Shown: piece by piece, positions 52,072 through 60,272 of the stretch
How positions within the stretch are numbered: position 1 is the first letter of the stretch
Layout: every line of letters begins with the position of its first letter
Assembly: GCF_014779555.2 (NCBI RefSeq)
Contig: NZ_CP094357.1
Coordinates: forward strand, 310,001 to 374,000
DNA length: 64,000 nt
Source: Lysobacter capsici
GTDB taxonomy: Bacteria; Pseudomonadota; Gammaproteobacteria; Xanthomonadales; Xanthomonadaceae
Direction: 5' to 3'
Notes under the pieces: model-generated
Seen by the model: the letters and a program-made list of their open reading frames with translations, nothing else
The model's database searches: none
Told to the model about the DNA's origin: nothing
Program-made: the position numbers and the translations under genes

Positions 52072-54936
52072 ATGCCCTCGTCCCGCCCGCTGTCCCTTCG
52101 TCCGCGCACCGGCGCGCTCGCCCTGGCGCTGGGCCTCGCCCTGGCCGGCGGCCTCGCCGCGCCCGCGCTCGCCGCGCCCAAGGCCGAGGTCTCGATCCCG
52201 TACCAGGAATTCACCCTGCCCAACGGCCTGCGGGTGATCGTCCACACCGACCGCAAGGCGCCGATCGTCGCGGTCAATGTCTGGTACCACGTCGGCAGCA
52301 AGAACGAGCAGCCCGGGCGCACCGGCTTCGCGCATCTGTTCGAGCACTTGATGTTCCAGGGTTCGGAAAACTACAAGGGCGAGTTCTTCACTCCGTTCGA
52401 ACTGGTCGGGGTGACCGATCAGAACGGCACCACCAACGTCGACCGCACCAATTATTTCCAGAACGTGCCGACCACCGCGCTCGACATGGCGCTGTGGATG
52501 GAGTCCGACCGCATGGGCCACCTGCTCGGCGCGATCGACCAGAAGACCCTCGACGAACAGCGCGGCGTGGTCCAGAACGAAAAACGCCAGGGCGAAAACC
52601 AGCCCTACGGCCGCCGCATCAGCGCCAAATTGTACGAAGCGCTGTACCCGGCCGATCATCCCTACAGCTGGCAGACCATCGGTTCGATGGCCGACCTCGA
52701 TGCCGCCTCGCTGGACGACGTCAAGACCTGGTTCCGCAGCTGGTACGGCCCCAATAACGCGGTGCTGGTGCTGGCCGGCGACATCGACCTGGCCACCGCC
52801 AAGCAAAAGGCGCTGCGCTACTTCGGCGACATTCCCGCCAGCGCGACCCTGGCCGACATGGCCACGCGCATTCCCAAGCGCGAGCGCGACACCGAGGAGG
52901 TCATTCCCGACCGGGTACCGCAGGCGCGCATCTACCGCGCCTGGCCGGTCGCCCAGTTCGGCGCGGCCGACGGCATCGATCTGCAATTGTTCGCCCAGGT
53001 GCTCGGCGGCAGCGCGGCCTCGCGCCTGGACGCGCGGCTGGTGCATAAGGATCGTCTCGCCGACGGCGCCAGCGTGTCGATCAACGACGCCGAGATCAGC
53101 GGCACCCTGGTGATCATGGCCACGGTCAAGCAGGGCGTGGACCCGGCCAAGGTGCGCGCGGCGATCGACGAAGAGGTCAAGCGGCTGATCGCCGACGGGC
53201 CGAGCGCGGAAGAACTCGAACAGGCCAAGACCTCGACCCGCGCCGAATTCGTGCGCGGCATCGAGCGCATCGGCGGCTTCGGCGGCAAGTCCGACGTGCT
53301 CGCGCGTTGCGCGGTGCTGCTCGGCAAGCCCGATTGCTATCGCGACGAACTCAAGGAACTCGACAAGGCCAGCATCGCCAGCGTGCAGGCGGCCGGGCGC
53401 AAATGGCTCGGCGTGGGTTCGCACACCTTGCTGGTGCAGCCCGGCGACAAGCCGGCCTCCTCGCTCCCGGAAACCGTGCGCGCCGCGCCGGCGACCAAGC
53501 CCGCGGCGATTCCCGCCGCCGATCCGCGCTTCAAGACGGTCGCCTCCGACCTCGACCGCAGCACCGGCGTGCCGGCGACCACGAGCTTCCCCGCACTGCA
53601 TTTCCCCACCCCGCAGACCGCGCGCCTGAGCAACGGCATGCAGGTGGTGCTGGTCGAACGCCACGAAACCCCGGTGGTGCAGTTGTCGATGGAATTCCCC
53701 GGCGGTTTCAGCGCCGACCAGGGCCGCAAGCTGGGCACGGCCAACTTCGCCATGGCCATGCTCGACGAAGGCGCCGGCGAATACGGCGCGCTGCAATTGT
53801 CCGGACGCAAGGAGGCGCTCGGCGCCGAGCTGTCGAGCAATGCCAGCCTGGACATCGCCAGCGTGTCGCTGTCGGCGCTGACCGACAAGCTCGATCCCTC
53901 GCTGGACCTGCTCGCCGACGTGGTCCTGCGTCCGCGTTTCGACAACGCCGAGATCGAGCGCGTGCGCGCGCAGTGGCTGGCCGGGATCAAGCAGGAGAAG
54001 GCGCGCCCGCAGACCGCCGCGCTGCGCGTGTTGCCGCCGCTGCTGTACGGCGCCGGCCACCCGTACGCGATTCCGTTCACCGGCACCGGCACCGAGGCCT
54101 CGATCGCCTCGCTCACGCGCGAGGATCTGGTCGCGTTCCACAGCGACTGGCTGCAGCCCGACCGGGTGCGCGTGATCGTCGCCGGCGACACCACGCTCAA
54201 GCAGATCGTGCCGCTGCTCGAACGCCGCTTCGGCGACTGGAAGGCCAAGGCCGGCGCCCCGGCCTTGCCGGATCTGGCCCAGGTCGCGCGGCCGAAGGCG
54301 CCGCGGGTGTTCCTGGTCGACCAGCCCGGCGCGATCCAATCCAACATCTATGTCGGCGAACTGATCGCGCCGACCGGCGACGCGGGCACGATCGATTTCG
54401 ATTTCGCCAACGGTGTGCTGGGCGGCGAGTTCAGCTCGCGCCTCAACATGAACCTGCGCGAGGACAAGCACTGGGCCTATGGCTCCTACAGCGGCGCCGG
54501 CAATGCCAAGGGCCAGCGCCCGTGGATCGCGCAGGCCGCGGTGCAGTCGGACAAGACGGTCGAATCGCTGAGTGAACTCAAGCGCGAGATTGGCGCCTTC
54601 GCCAGCGGCGCCAAGCCGGTGACCGCGGCCGAAGTCGCCAAGGTCCGCGCCGCCAACACCCTGAGCCTGCCGGGCGCTTATGAAACCAACAGCGCGGTGA
54701 TGCTGCAGGTCAGCTCCGACCAGCGTTACGGCCGCCCGGCCGATTACATCCTGCAGTACAAGGCGCGCAACGACGCCATGACCCCGGCGCTGACCCAGGC
54801 CGCGGCCAAGGCGCTGGACCCGGATGCGTTGACCTGGGTGGTGGTCGGCGATCTGTCCAAGATCGAGCAGCCGATCCGCGACTTGAAGATCGGCCAGGTG
54901 CAGGTGATCGACAACGACGGCAAGCCGGTGCGGTGA
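52072..54936 (+). CDS. M16-family zinc metallopeptidase, double-domain, exported
   Basis: A 954-residue peptidase with a signal peptide (ALGLALAGGLAAPALAAP) and AAGGAG ribosome site at ATG 52072. The active half has the inverted zinc motif HLFEH (88-92) and the downstream Glu in LDEQRGVVQNEKRQ. The second half (from about residue 515, PQTARLSNGMQVVLVERHET) is an inactive M16 domain without HxxEH. Such pairs form a closed chamber for peptide digestion in the periplasm. A terminator follows. Confidence 0.9.
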   Translation: MPSSRPLSLRPRTGALALALGLALAGGLAAPALAAPKAEVSIPYQEFTLPNGLRVIVHTDRKAPIVAVNVWYHVGSKNEQPGRTGFAHLFEHLMFQGSENYKGEFFTPFELVGVTDQNGTTNVDRTNYFQNVPTTALDMALWMESDRMGHLLGAIDQKTLDEQRGVVQNEKRQGENQPYGRRISAKLYEALYPADHPYSWQTIGSMADLDAASLDDVKTWFRSWYGPNNAVLVLAGDIDLATAKQKALRYFGDIPASATLADMATRIPKRERDTEEVIPDRVPQARIYRAWPVAQFGAADGIDLQLFAQVLGGSAASRLDARLVHKDRLADGASVSINDAEISGTLVIMATVKQGVDPAKVRAAIDEEVKRLIADGPSAEELEQAKTSTRAEFVRGIERIGGFGGKSDVLARCAVLLGKPDCYRDELKELDKASIASVQAAGRKWLGVGSHTLLVQPGDKPASSLPETVRAAPATKPAAIPAADPRFKTVASDLDRSTGVPATTSFPALHFPTPQTARLSNGMQVVLVERHETPVVQLSMEFPGGFSADQGRKLGTANFAMAMLDEGAGEYGALQLSGRKEALGAELSSNASLDIASVSLSALTDKLDPSLDLLADVVLRPRFDNAEIERVRAQWLAGIKQEKARPQTAALRVLPPLLYGAGHPYAIPFTGTGTEASIASLTREDLVAFHSDWLQPDRVRVIVAGDTTLKQIVPLLERRFGDWKAKAGAPALPDLAQVARPKAPRVFLVDQPGAIQSNIYVGELIAPTGDAGTIDFDFANGVLGGEFSSRLNMNLREDKHWAYGSYSGAGNAKGQRPWIAQAAVQSDKTVESLSELKREIGAFASGAKPVTAAEVAKVRAANTLSLPGAYETNSAVMLQVSSDQRYGRPADYILQYKARNDAMTPALTQAAAKALDPDALTWVVVGDLSKIEQPIRDLKIGQVQVIDNDGKPVR

Positions 54937-55002
54937 TCGCGGGCGCGCGATCGCGGGGCAGGTTGGCCGCGGTCGCGAAGTGATGAGGCGAGGTGATTGC
55001 AG

Positions 55003-55037
55003 CGGGCCGCATCGATGATGCGGCCCGTTGTGTTTTT
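55003..55037 (+). terminator. Rho-independent terminator after the M16 peptidase
   Basis: A perfect 10-bp stem CGGGCCGCAT / ATGCGGCCCG, five-base loop, then TTGTGTTTTT. Confidence 0.85.
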
Positions 55038-55083
55038 GTCGGTTTGCTGCGCATGCAGCGTCAACTGCAGAACGCTCCAGGAC

Positions 55084-55264
55084 GTCATCCCGCGAAGGCG
55101 GGCTTTGCTTTGGCGCAGCCGAACATCCAGAGACTTCAGCGCCATCTCTCCAGATCGTCATTCCCGCGAAAGCGGGAATCCAGTGACTTCAAGCGTTCTC
55201 GCACGAATAGCCCTGGATGTTCGGCTGCGCCGAAGTAAAGCAAAGCCCGCCTTCGCGGGAATGA
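55084..55264. repeat. Nested inverted repeats (CCCGCGAAGGCGGG family)
   Basis: The outer arms at about 55084-55130 and 55212-55264 are inverted copies (CGAAGGCGGGCTTTGCTTTG, GCAGCCGAACATCCAG and complements). A third related unit (TCATTCCCGCGAAAGCGGGA) lies in the centre. It sits between the peptidase terminator and the lipoprotein gene and contains no gene. Confidence 0.8.
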
Positions 55265-55348
55265 CGGTAGGGAAGTACGTTGGGCGTGGAATCAGGTTGC
55301 TTCGGATGACTTGCGTAACTGGCAACGGTGGAACGCTACGCTCTCACC

Positions 55349-55390
55349 GATTCCCGATTCCCGATTCCCGATTCCCGATTCCCGATTCCC
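55349..55390. repeat. Heptamer tandem repeat GATTCCC, six copies
   Basis: GATTCCC repeats six times without error just upstream of the small lipoprotein gene. Seven is not a multiple of three; it lies outside any credible gene and is a likely slippage hot spot. Confidence 0.9.
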
Positions 55391-55469
55391 GATCGCCCAG
55401 CACCATTCCCCCCGCGCTCAGCCGATTCCAGCGACAATGCGCCCGGTCCAATCCCTACCCGAGGTCCTC

Positions 55470-55859
55470 ATGCGCGCACCGGCACTGCTGTCCCTGTCAG
55501 CCATCGTTCTGGCGTTGAGCGCCTCGGCCTGCACCTGGGTCAACATGGCCCCGGGCGCGCAGGCGGTGCGGGTGTTGTCCGCGGGCGCGGCGCCGGGCTG
55601 CGAGAAGCGCGGCGAAGTCGTGGTGTCGGTCAAGCACAACGTCGCCTTCTACGAGCGCAACGCGCTGCGCGTGCGCGAGGAACTGGAAACCCTGGCCCGC
55701 AACGAGGCCCCCGGCCTGCAGGCCGATACCATCCAGCCGCTGGCCGATCCGTCGCAGGGTTCGCAGCGTTTCGCCGCCTACCGCTGCGGCCCCGGCGCGG
55801 CCCCGGCTGCGCAAAAACCGGCTTCCGGCGCCGCCCAGACCTACCCGGTGGGTGGCTGA
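55470..55859 (+). CDS. Small DUF4156-like lipoprotein
   Basis: A 129-residue protein with lipobox SASAC (Cys21). The mature part (TWVNMAPGAQAVRVLSAGAA, CEKRGEVVVSVKHNVAFYER) resembles DUF4156 lipoproteins, including the cysteine pair GCEKRG and RCGPG. Function unknown. The long frame upstream runs through tandem repeats and is not used. Confidence 0.75.
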   Translation: MRAPALLSLSAIVLALSASACTWVNMAPGAQAVRVLSAGAAPGCEKRGEVVVSVKHNVAFYERNALRVREELETLARNEAPGLQADTIQPLADPSQGSQRFAAYRCGPGAAPAAQKPASGAAQTYPVGG

Positions 55860-56045
55860 GCGGGTTTCCAAACGGCCGCGTACGGGTTTTTTGAGTGCCG
55901 GTAACGCCTGTAATCGATTGTTTAGCAAGGGTTTTAGGCCGGTAAGGCCGGCCGGCACCCCGGTCGCGGTGTGACCGGAGCTAATGCGCGGGGGGCGGGA
56001 AGACGCTACGCTGTCGCACTTTTCTGCCCCAAGGGTTTAACGCCC

Positions 56046-57068
56046 ATGCTGTTCCAACATGTCGCCATCGCCGGCCTCGCTCATGTCGATGCGCCGCGAA
56101 AGCTGACGTCCGATGAGATCAACGCCCGGCTCAAGCCGACGCTCGACCGCCTCGGCATCAAAGTGGATGTACTGCAGGACGTCGCCGGTGTGCGCGAGCG
56201 TCGTCTTTGGGACGGCGATATGAAGCCTTCCGACGCCGCCACCCTGGCCGGCGTCAAGGCGCTGGCCGACGCCGGCATCGATGCCGACCGCATCGGCCTG
56301 CTGGTCAACACCTCGGTCAGCCGCGACTACCTGGAGCCGTCCACGGCCAGCATCGTCTCGGGCAATCTGCGCCTGGGCGAGAACTGCCAGAACTTCGACG
56401 TCGCCAACGCCTGCCTGGCCTTCATCAACGGCATGGACATCGCCGGCCGCATGATCGAGCGCGGCGAGATCGACTACGCGCTGATCGTCGACGGCGAAAC
56501 CGCCAACCTCGCCTACGAGAAAACCCTCGAACGCCTGAGCCACGCCGAAGTCACCGAAGCGCAGCTGCGCGACGAGATGGCGACCCTGACCCTGGGCTGC
56601 GGCGCGGCGGCGATGGTGCTGGCGCGTTCGGAGCTGGTGCCCGGCGCGCCGAAGTACCGCGGCGGCGTGACCCGTTCGGCGACCGAGTGGAACCATCTGT
56701 GCGTGGGCGATCTGCACCACGACCGCATGGTGGCCGACGGCCGCATGCTGATGATCGAAGGGCTCAAGCTCGGCCACAAGACCTTCGCCGCGGCCAAGGC
56801 CGCGCTGGGCTGGGCGGTCGAGGAACTCGACGAGTTCGTGATCCATCAGGTCAGCCGCGCCCACACCCAGGCCTTCCTCAAGGCCTTCGGCATCGACCCG
56901 AAGAAGGTCATGACCATCTTCGGCGAGCACGGCAACATCGGTCCGGCCTCGGTGCCGATCGTGCTGAGCAAGCTGCGCGAGATGGGCCGCCTGAAGAAGG
57001 GCAGCCGCGTCGCCCTGTTGGGCATCGGCTCGGGCCTGAACTGCTCGATGGCCGAGGTGGTCTGGTAA
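56046..57068 (+). CDS. oleA: OleA, head-to-head acyl-CoA condensing enzyme
   Basis: A 340-residue thiolase-fold enzyme that joins two fatty acyl-CoAs to a beta-keto acid, the first step to long-chain olefins. It is closely similar over its length to Xanthomonas campestris OleA as I recall it. Catalytic Cys123 (FDVANACLAFINGMD), Glu97 (RDYLEPSTAS), His265 (FVIHQVSR) and Asn295 (HGNIGPAS) correspond to Cys143, Glu117, His285 and Asn315 there. The frame opens earlier, but ATG 56046 begins MLFQHVAIAGLAH. No oleB, oleC or oleD follows in the visible 6.9 kb. Confidence 0.9.
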   Translation: MLFQHVAIAGLAHVDAPRKLTSDEINARLKPTLDRLGIKVDVLQDVAGVRERRLWDGDMKPSDAATLAGVKALADAGIDADRIGLLVNTSVSRDYLEPSTASIVSGNLRLGENCQNFDVANACLAFINGMDIAGRMIERGEIDYALIVDGETANLAYEKTLERLSHAEVTEAQLRDEMATLTLGCGAAAMVLARSELVPGAPKYRGGVTRSATEWNHLCVGDLHHDRMVADGRMLMIEGLKLGHKTFAAAKAALGWAVEELDEFVIHQVSRAHTQAFLKAFGIDPKKVMTIFGEHGNIGPASVPIVLSKLREMGRLKKGSRVALLGIGSGLNCSMAEVVW

Positions 57069-57128
57069 CTCCCGCGCGATCCGCGCGGCCGTGATGCCGC
57101 CGCGGCGAACGGCGATCGAAACAACGAC

Positions 57129-57162
57129 AGGCCCGGTGCGAAAGCATCGGGCCTGTTGGTTT
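57129..57162 (+). terminator. Probable terminator after oleA
   Basis: Stem AGGCCCGGTGC / GCATCGGGCCT with a GAAA-type loop and a G-T pair, followed by GTTGGTTT. The T run is weak. Confidence 0.6.
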
Positions 57163-57510
57163 CTGGATGCCGGCGAATGCGCGCGGTGATCGAACAGGTT
57201 CGTGTTCGTTTGCATGGCTGCGCTGTTTTGGTGGAATCGGTTTCGGCTGCCGATGCGTTTTGCGTAGTGTTCCGGGCACTTCGATGGTGAGAGGTTCACG
57301 GCGATCGCGGCGACAAGCGTCGCGGCGCAAGCCCCTGTGAACGACGACGTTGCCGAAGCGCCGCGCGGAGCGCGCGGCAGCCGGGATATCGGGCGCATCG
57401 CCGCGATACGTGCATGTGCTCACGCTTGCTATAGTCGAGGTCTACCGCGCGCGCGTCGCCATCGCCGCCGCGCCAAGGACCGATTCCTCACCCGCAACGG
57501 AGTTGCCGAC
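57163..57510. other. Intergenic stretch between oleA and the small gene
   Basis: About 350 bases with no believable gene; antisense frames of the oleA region continue into it. It presumably holds the promoter of the small gene at 57511. Confidence 0.4.
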
Positions 57511-57756
57511 ATGGCCCAGCCCAAGAGCCACCTCGAGATCGCCCTGGCCTCGATCCCGGTGTTCACCAACGACGGCACGCTCGACGTCGCCGAACTGCAG
57601 AAACTGCTCGACCTCGCCCTGCGCGATAAACTGGTCGACGAAGACGAAAAGCGCGTGCTCGGCAACATCTTCAAGCAGGCCGAACTCGGCGAGCTCGATG
57701 CCGAGGTGAAGCGGCGTATCGACGAAGCGCGCAAGCTGCACGACATCCCGGCCTGA
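57511..57756 (+). CDS. Small conserved cytosolic protein, helical
   Basis: An 81-residue protein (MAQPKSHLEIALASIPVFTN...). Charged helices with a TerB/EF-hand-like feel (TLDVAELQKLLDLALRDKLV, DEDEKRVLGNIFKQAELGEL), but without a full calcium loop. AACGGAG about 11 bases upstream. Function unknown. Confidence 0.7.
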   Translation: MAQPKSHLEIALASIPVFTNDGTLDVAELQKLLDLALRDKLVDEDEKRVLGNIFKQAELGELDAEVKRRIDEARKLHDIPA

Positions 57757-57811
57757 TGCGTGGCCGGCGGCCTTCGCGGTCGCCGGTCGGGTTTCGTCGT
57801 GGTCGAACTGG

Positions 57812-57873
57812 CGCGGTCGCGGCTCGCGCCGCTCCTACAGCTAGCCCATGTAGGAGCGGCGCAAGCCGCGACC
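57812..57873. repeat. Xanthomonad REP palindrome
   Basis: Arms GGTCGCGGCTCGCGCCGCTC plus CTACA and the inverted complement around AGCTAGCCCA; same family as 13712-13776. Located after the small gene and before yjfI. Confidence 0.8.
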
Positions 57874-58022
57874 ACGCATCCTCACGCGACGGCGCAAGCC
57901 CAATCCCTTGCCTGCCCAAGTCCTTGAATTCCTTGACAAGCCCACCGCATTCCGTGGCCTCCATCACCGTCCGTCGGCTCTTACATGTCACGTCTTGCCA
58001 ATGTCACATGTGATGAATTAAC

Positions 58023-58658
58023 GTGAACGCCATGGAACGCCGATCCTCCGCCTATTACCAGCGCCGCCATCGCGAACGTCTTCGCGACAAGGGTCTGGTC
58101 AAGAAAGAGCTGTGGGTGCTGCCCGAGTTCGCGGACGAACTGCTGGTGGTGGAAAAGCGGATGCGGCAGCCGCGCGGTGCGGCGCCGGGGCGTGGACGCG
58201 TGGAGAGGGCGATGAGCGACGGAAAGGTATGGACGGCCGAAGGGCTGTTCGACGCATTGGCGCAGGCCGACGAATTCGTCTACGGCGAATCGCATATCGA
58301 GCTGATCGACGGCGCGCAGGCCAGCCTGCACCTGGTCATGGGCGACTACGGCGATCTGCCCTTGTTCCTGGCCGTGGTCGGCGACCAGATCGTGGTCGAG
58401 GCGCTGCTGTGGCCGGTCTCGCACGTGCGCGACCCGGCCGCGTTCAACGAAGAAGTGCTGCGCACCCACAAGGTGATCTTCCCGTTGTCGACCATCGGCA
58501 TCGAGACCCTGGCCGACGGCGAGTCGGTGTACATGATGTTCGGATCGCTCAGCGCCGCGTCCTCGCTGTCGAACGTGCTGTACGAAATCGAGACCCTGGC
58601 CGACAACGTGATCAAGGCCACCGAGGCCTATGAGCAACTGCTGCTGGAGGCGGCCTGA
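58023..58658 (+). CDS. yjfI: YjfI-family (DUF2170) protein
   Basis: A 211-residue acidic protein. The first ~40 residues are basic (SSAYYQRRHRERLRDKGLVK); the rest matches the DUF2170 fold (FVYGESHIELIDGAQASLHL, GIETLADGESVYMMFGSLSA, SSLSNVLYEIETLADNVIKA). In E. coli yjfI lies directly ahead of the PspA paralogue yjfJ, and the same order is seen here. GTG 58023 gives the longest form and ATG 58032 is equally possible; no clear ribosome site. Confidence 0.8.
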   Translation: MNAMERRSSAYYQRRHRERLRDKGLVKKELWVLPEFADELLVVEKRMRQPRGAAPGRGRVERAMSDGKVWTAEGLFDALAQADEFVYGESHIELIDGAQASLHLVMGDYGDLPLFLAVVGDQIVVEALLWPVSHVRDPAAFNEEVLRTHKVIFPLSTIGIETLADGESVYMMFGSLSAASSLSNVLYEIETLADNVIKATEAYEQLLLEAA

Positions 58659-58659
58659 C

Positions 58660-59370
58660 ATGCCCAAGTCCGACGGCGGCAATATCTGGAGCAAACTGCT
58701 CGGCTCGCTGCGCGGCGGCGCGCACGAGCTCGGCGAAGACTGGCTCGACAGTCGCGCGCTGCGCATCCTCGATCAGGAAATCCGCGACTGCGACATCGAA
58801 CTGCGCCAGTCGCGCGAATCGCTGGCGCACCTGCTCGCCCGCCACACCCTGGCCGAGCGCGCGCTGAGCGAATCGGGCGAGAAGATCGCCGAATACGAAA
58901 CCTACGCGATCAAGGCCCTGGCCTCGGGCGAGGAAACATTGGCGCGCGAAGTCGCCGACAAGATCGTGCAGCTCGAATCGAGCCGCAGCGACGATCAACG
59001 CCATGTCCAAGCGCTGGCCGCCAGCGTGGCCGAACTGCGCAAGACGGTGGCGATGGCCGAAGGCAACATCCGCCGCTTGAAACAACAGCTCGACACGGTC
59101 AAGGCGACCGAGAGCGTGCAGCGCGCGCAGGCCGCGGTCGCCCAGCGCTATGCCGGGCCGCATAACAAGATGCCGACCGCGATCGACTCGCTGGCGCGGA
59201 TCAAGCAAAAACAGGCCGAGCGCGGCGCGCGGGTGGAAGCGGCCGAGCAACTGGCGCGTACCGATCGCGGCGACGCGCTGGAACGCAAATTGCGCGACGC
59301 CGGGATCATGGCCGATGACGCCGGCACCGATGCGGTGCTGACGCGATTGCGACAAAAATTGCCGGATTGA
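58660..59370 (+). CDS. pspA: PspA/IM30-family protein (YjfJ-like)
   Basis: A 236-residue, almost fully helical protein with long coiled coils (RILDQEIRDCDIELRQSRES, VQLESSRSDDQRHVQALAAS, NIRRLKQQLDTVKATESVQR). It fits the PspA/Vipp1/ESCRT-III superfamily that coats and repairs stressed inner membranes. It starts two bases after the yjfI stop. The C-terminal extension (ERKLRDAGIMADDAGTDAVL) is as in YjfJ rather than classical PspA. The neighbours support a flotillin-linked membrane-stress module instead of the pspF-pspABC system. Confidence 0.85.
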   Translation: MPKSDGGNIWSKLLGSLRGGAHELGEDWLDSRALRILDQEIRDCDIELRQSRESLAHLLARHTLAERALSESGEKIAEYETYAIKALASGEETLAREVADKIVQLESSRSDDQRHVQALAASVAELRKTVAMAEGNIRRLKQQLDTVKATESVQRAQAAVAQRYAGPHNKMPTAIDSLARIKQKQAERGARVEAAEQLARTDRGDALERKLRDAGIMADDAGTDAVLTRLRQKLPD

Positions 59371-59425
59371 CCGGCGCGATGGCAGTGCCGCCCGGACGGC
59401 GGCGAGCGGGGAAGGGAGGGGTGCG

Positions 59426-60196
59426 ATGATCGAATTTCTGACGATCGTGTTTGCGTTTCCGACGGCGTTCTACACCGTGCTGCTGGGGGTGGTGATCGGC
59501 TATTGGTTGTTGTCGGCGCTGGGACTGGTCGGCATGGACGCGGCCGACGGCTTGTTCGGCGGCGGTCACGGCCACGGTCACTTCGGCGGCGACGGCCACG
59601 GGCTCGGGCACGGCCACGGGCACGGTTTGGGGCATGGTCATGGACACGCCCTGGGTCATGGCCATGCGCTCGGCGACGTCGCCCACGGCCACGGCCACGG
59701 CGATGCCGCGCACCATCATCAAAGCGTGTTCGATCCGCTGATGCGCCTGGGTCTCGGCGGCATTCCGGTAACCGTGGTGCTGAGCACCCTGATCGCCAGC
59801 GGCTGGGCCTTGAGCTTCTTCGCCGACCTGTTGCTGCTGCGCCTGCTGCCCGACGGGCCGCTGCGCACCGTCGCCAGCGTCGGCGTGATCATCGTCGCCT
59901 TCATCGTCTCCATTCCGGTCGCCGCGCTCGCCTTGCGCCCGGTGCGCAAGCTGCTGCGCAAGATGCAGCCCGAGCCGCCGCGTCCGTTGCTGGGTCAGAC
60001 CGCGACCGTGCGCAGCCCGGTCAACAAGGTCACCGGCACCGCCGCGCTGGAAGACGGCGGCGCCGGCCTGATCCTGCAGATCCGCGACGACAAGGGCCCG
60101 GGCTACCAGCGCGGCGACCGGGTCGTGCTGATCGAATACATCGCCGAACAAAACGCTTACCGGGTGGTGAGCGAAGACGAATTTCGCGGCGCCTGA
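59426..60196 (+). CDS. yqiJ: YqiJ/OB-fold membrane protein with a His/Gly-rich insert
   Basis: A 256-residue membrane protein, partner of flotillin YqiK. N-terminal span 8-33 (VFAFPTAFYTVLLGVVIGYW), then residues 45-99 are almost only Gly and His with 18 histidines, then two spans (VVLSTLIASGWALSFFADLL, TVASVGVIIVAFIVSIPVAA) and a C-terminal OB/NfeD-like domain (LLGQTATVRSPVNKVTGTAA...VSEDEFRGA). The His-rich stretch would lie between the first and second spans and could bind zinc, nickel or copper. GGGAGGGG ribosome site. The flotillin gene follows after 76 bases. Confidence 0.82.
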   Translation: MIEFLTIVFAFPTAFYTVLLGVVIGYWLLSALGLVGMDAADGLFGGGHGHGHFGGDGHGLGHGHGHGLGHGHGHALGHGHALGDVAHGHGHGDAAHHHQSVFDPLMRLGLGGIPVTVVLSTLIASGWALSFFADLLLLRLLPDGPLRTVASVGVIIVAFIVSIPVAALALRPVRKLLRKMQPEPPRPLLGQTATVRSPVNKVTGTAALEDGGAGLILQIRDDKGPGYQRGDRVVLIEYIAEQNAYRVVSEDEFRGA

Positions 60197-60272
60197 GCCG
60201 TATCCGCAACCGTAGTTCCGACGCCGCTCAGGTCGACGCGTCCGCAACGTTGAGTCATAGGGAGATGCAACA

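Noticed and set aside
52018-55161. A 1047-codon minus-strand frame opposite the M16 peptidase
   Set aside because: Shadow of the peptidase gene; no ribosome site, no motif, and composition typical of an antisense frame.
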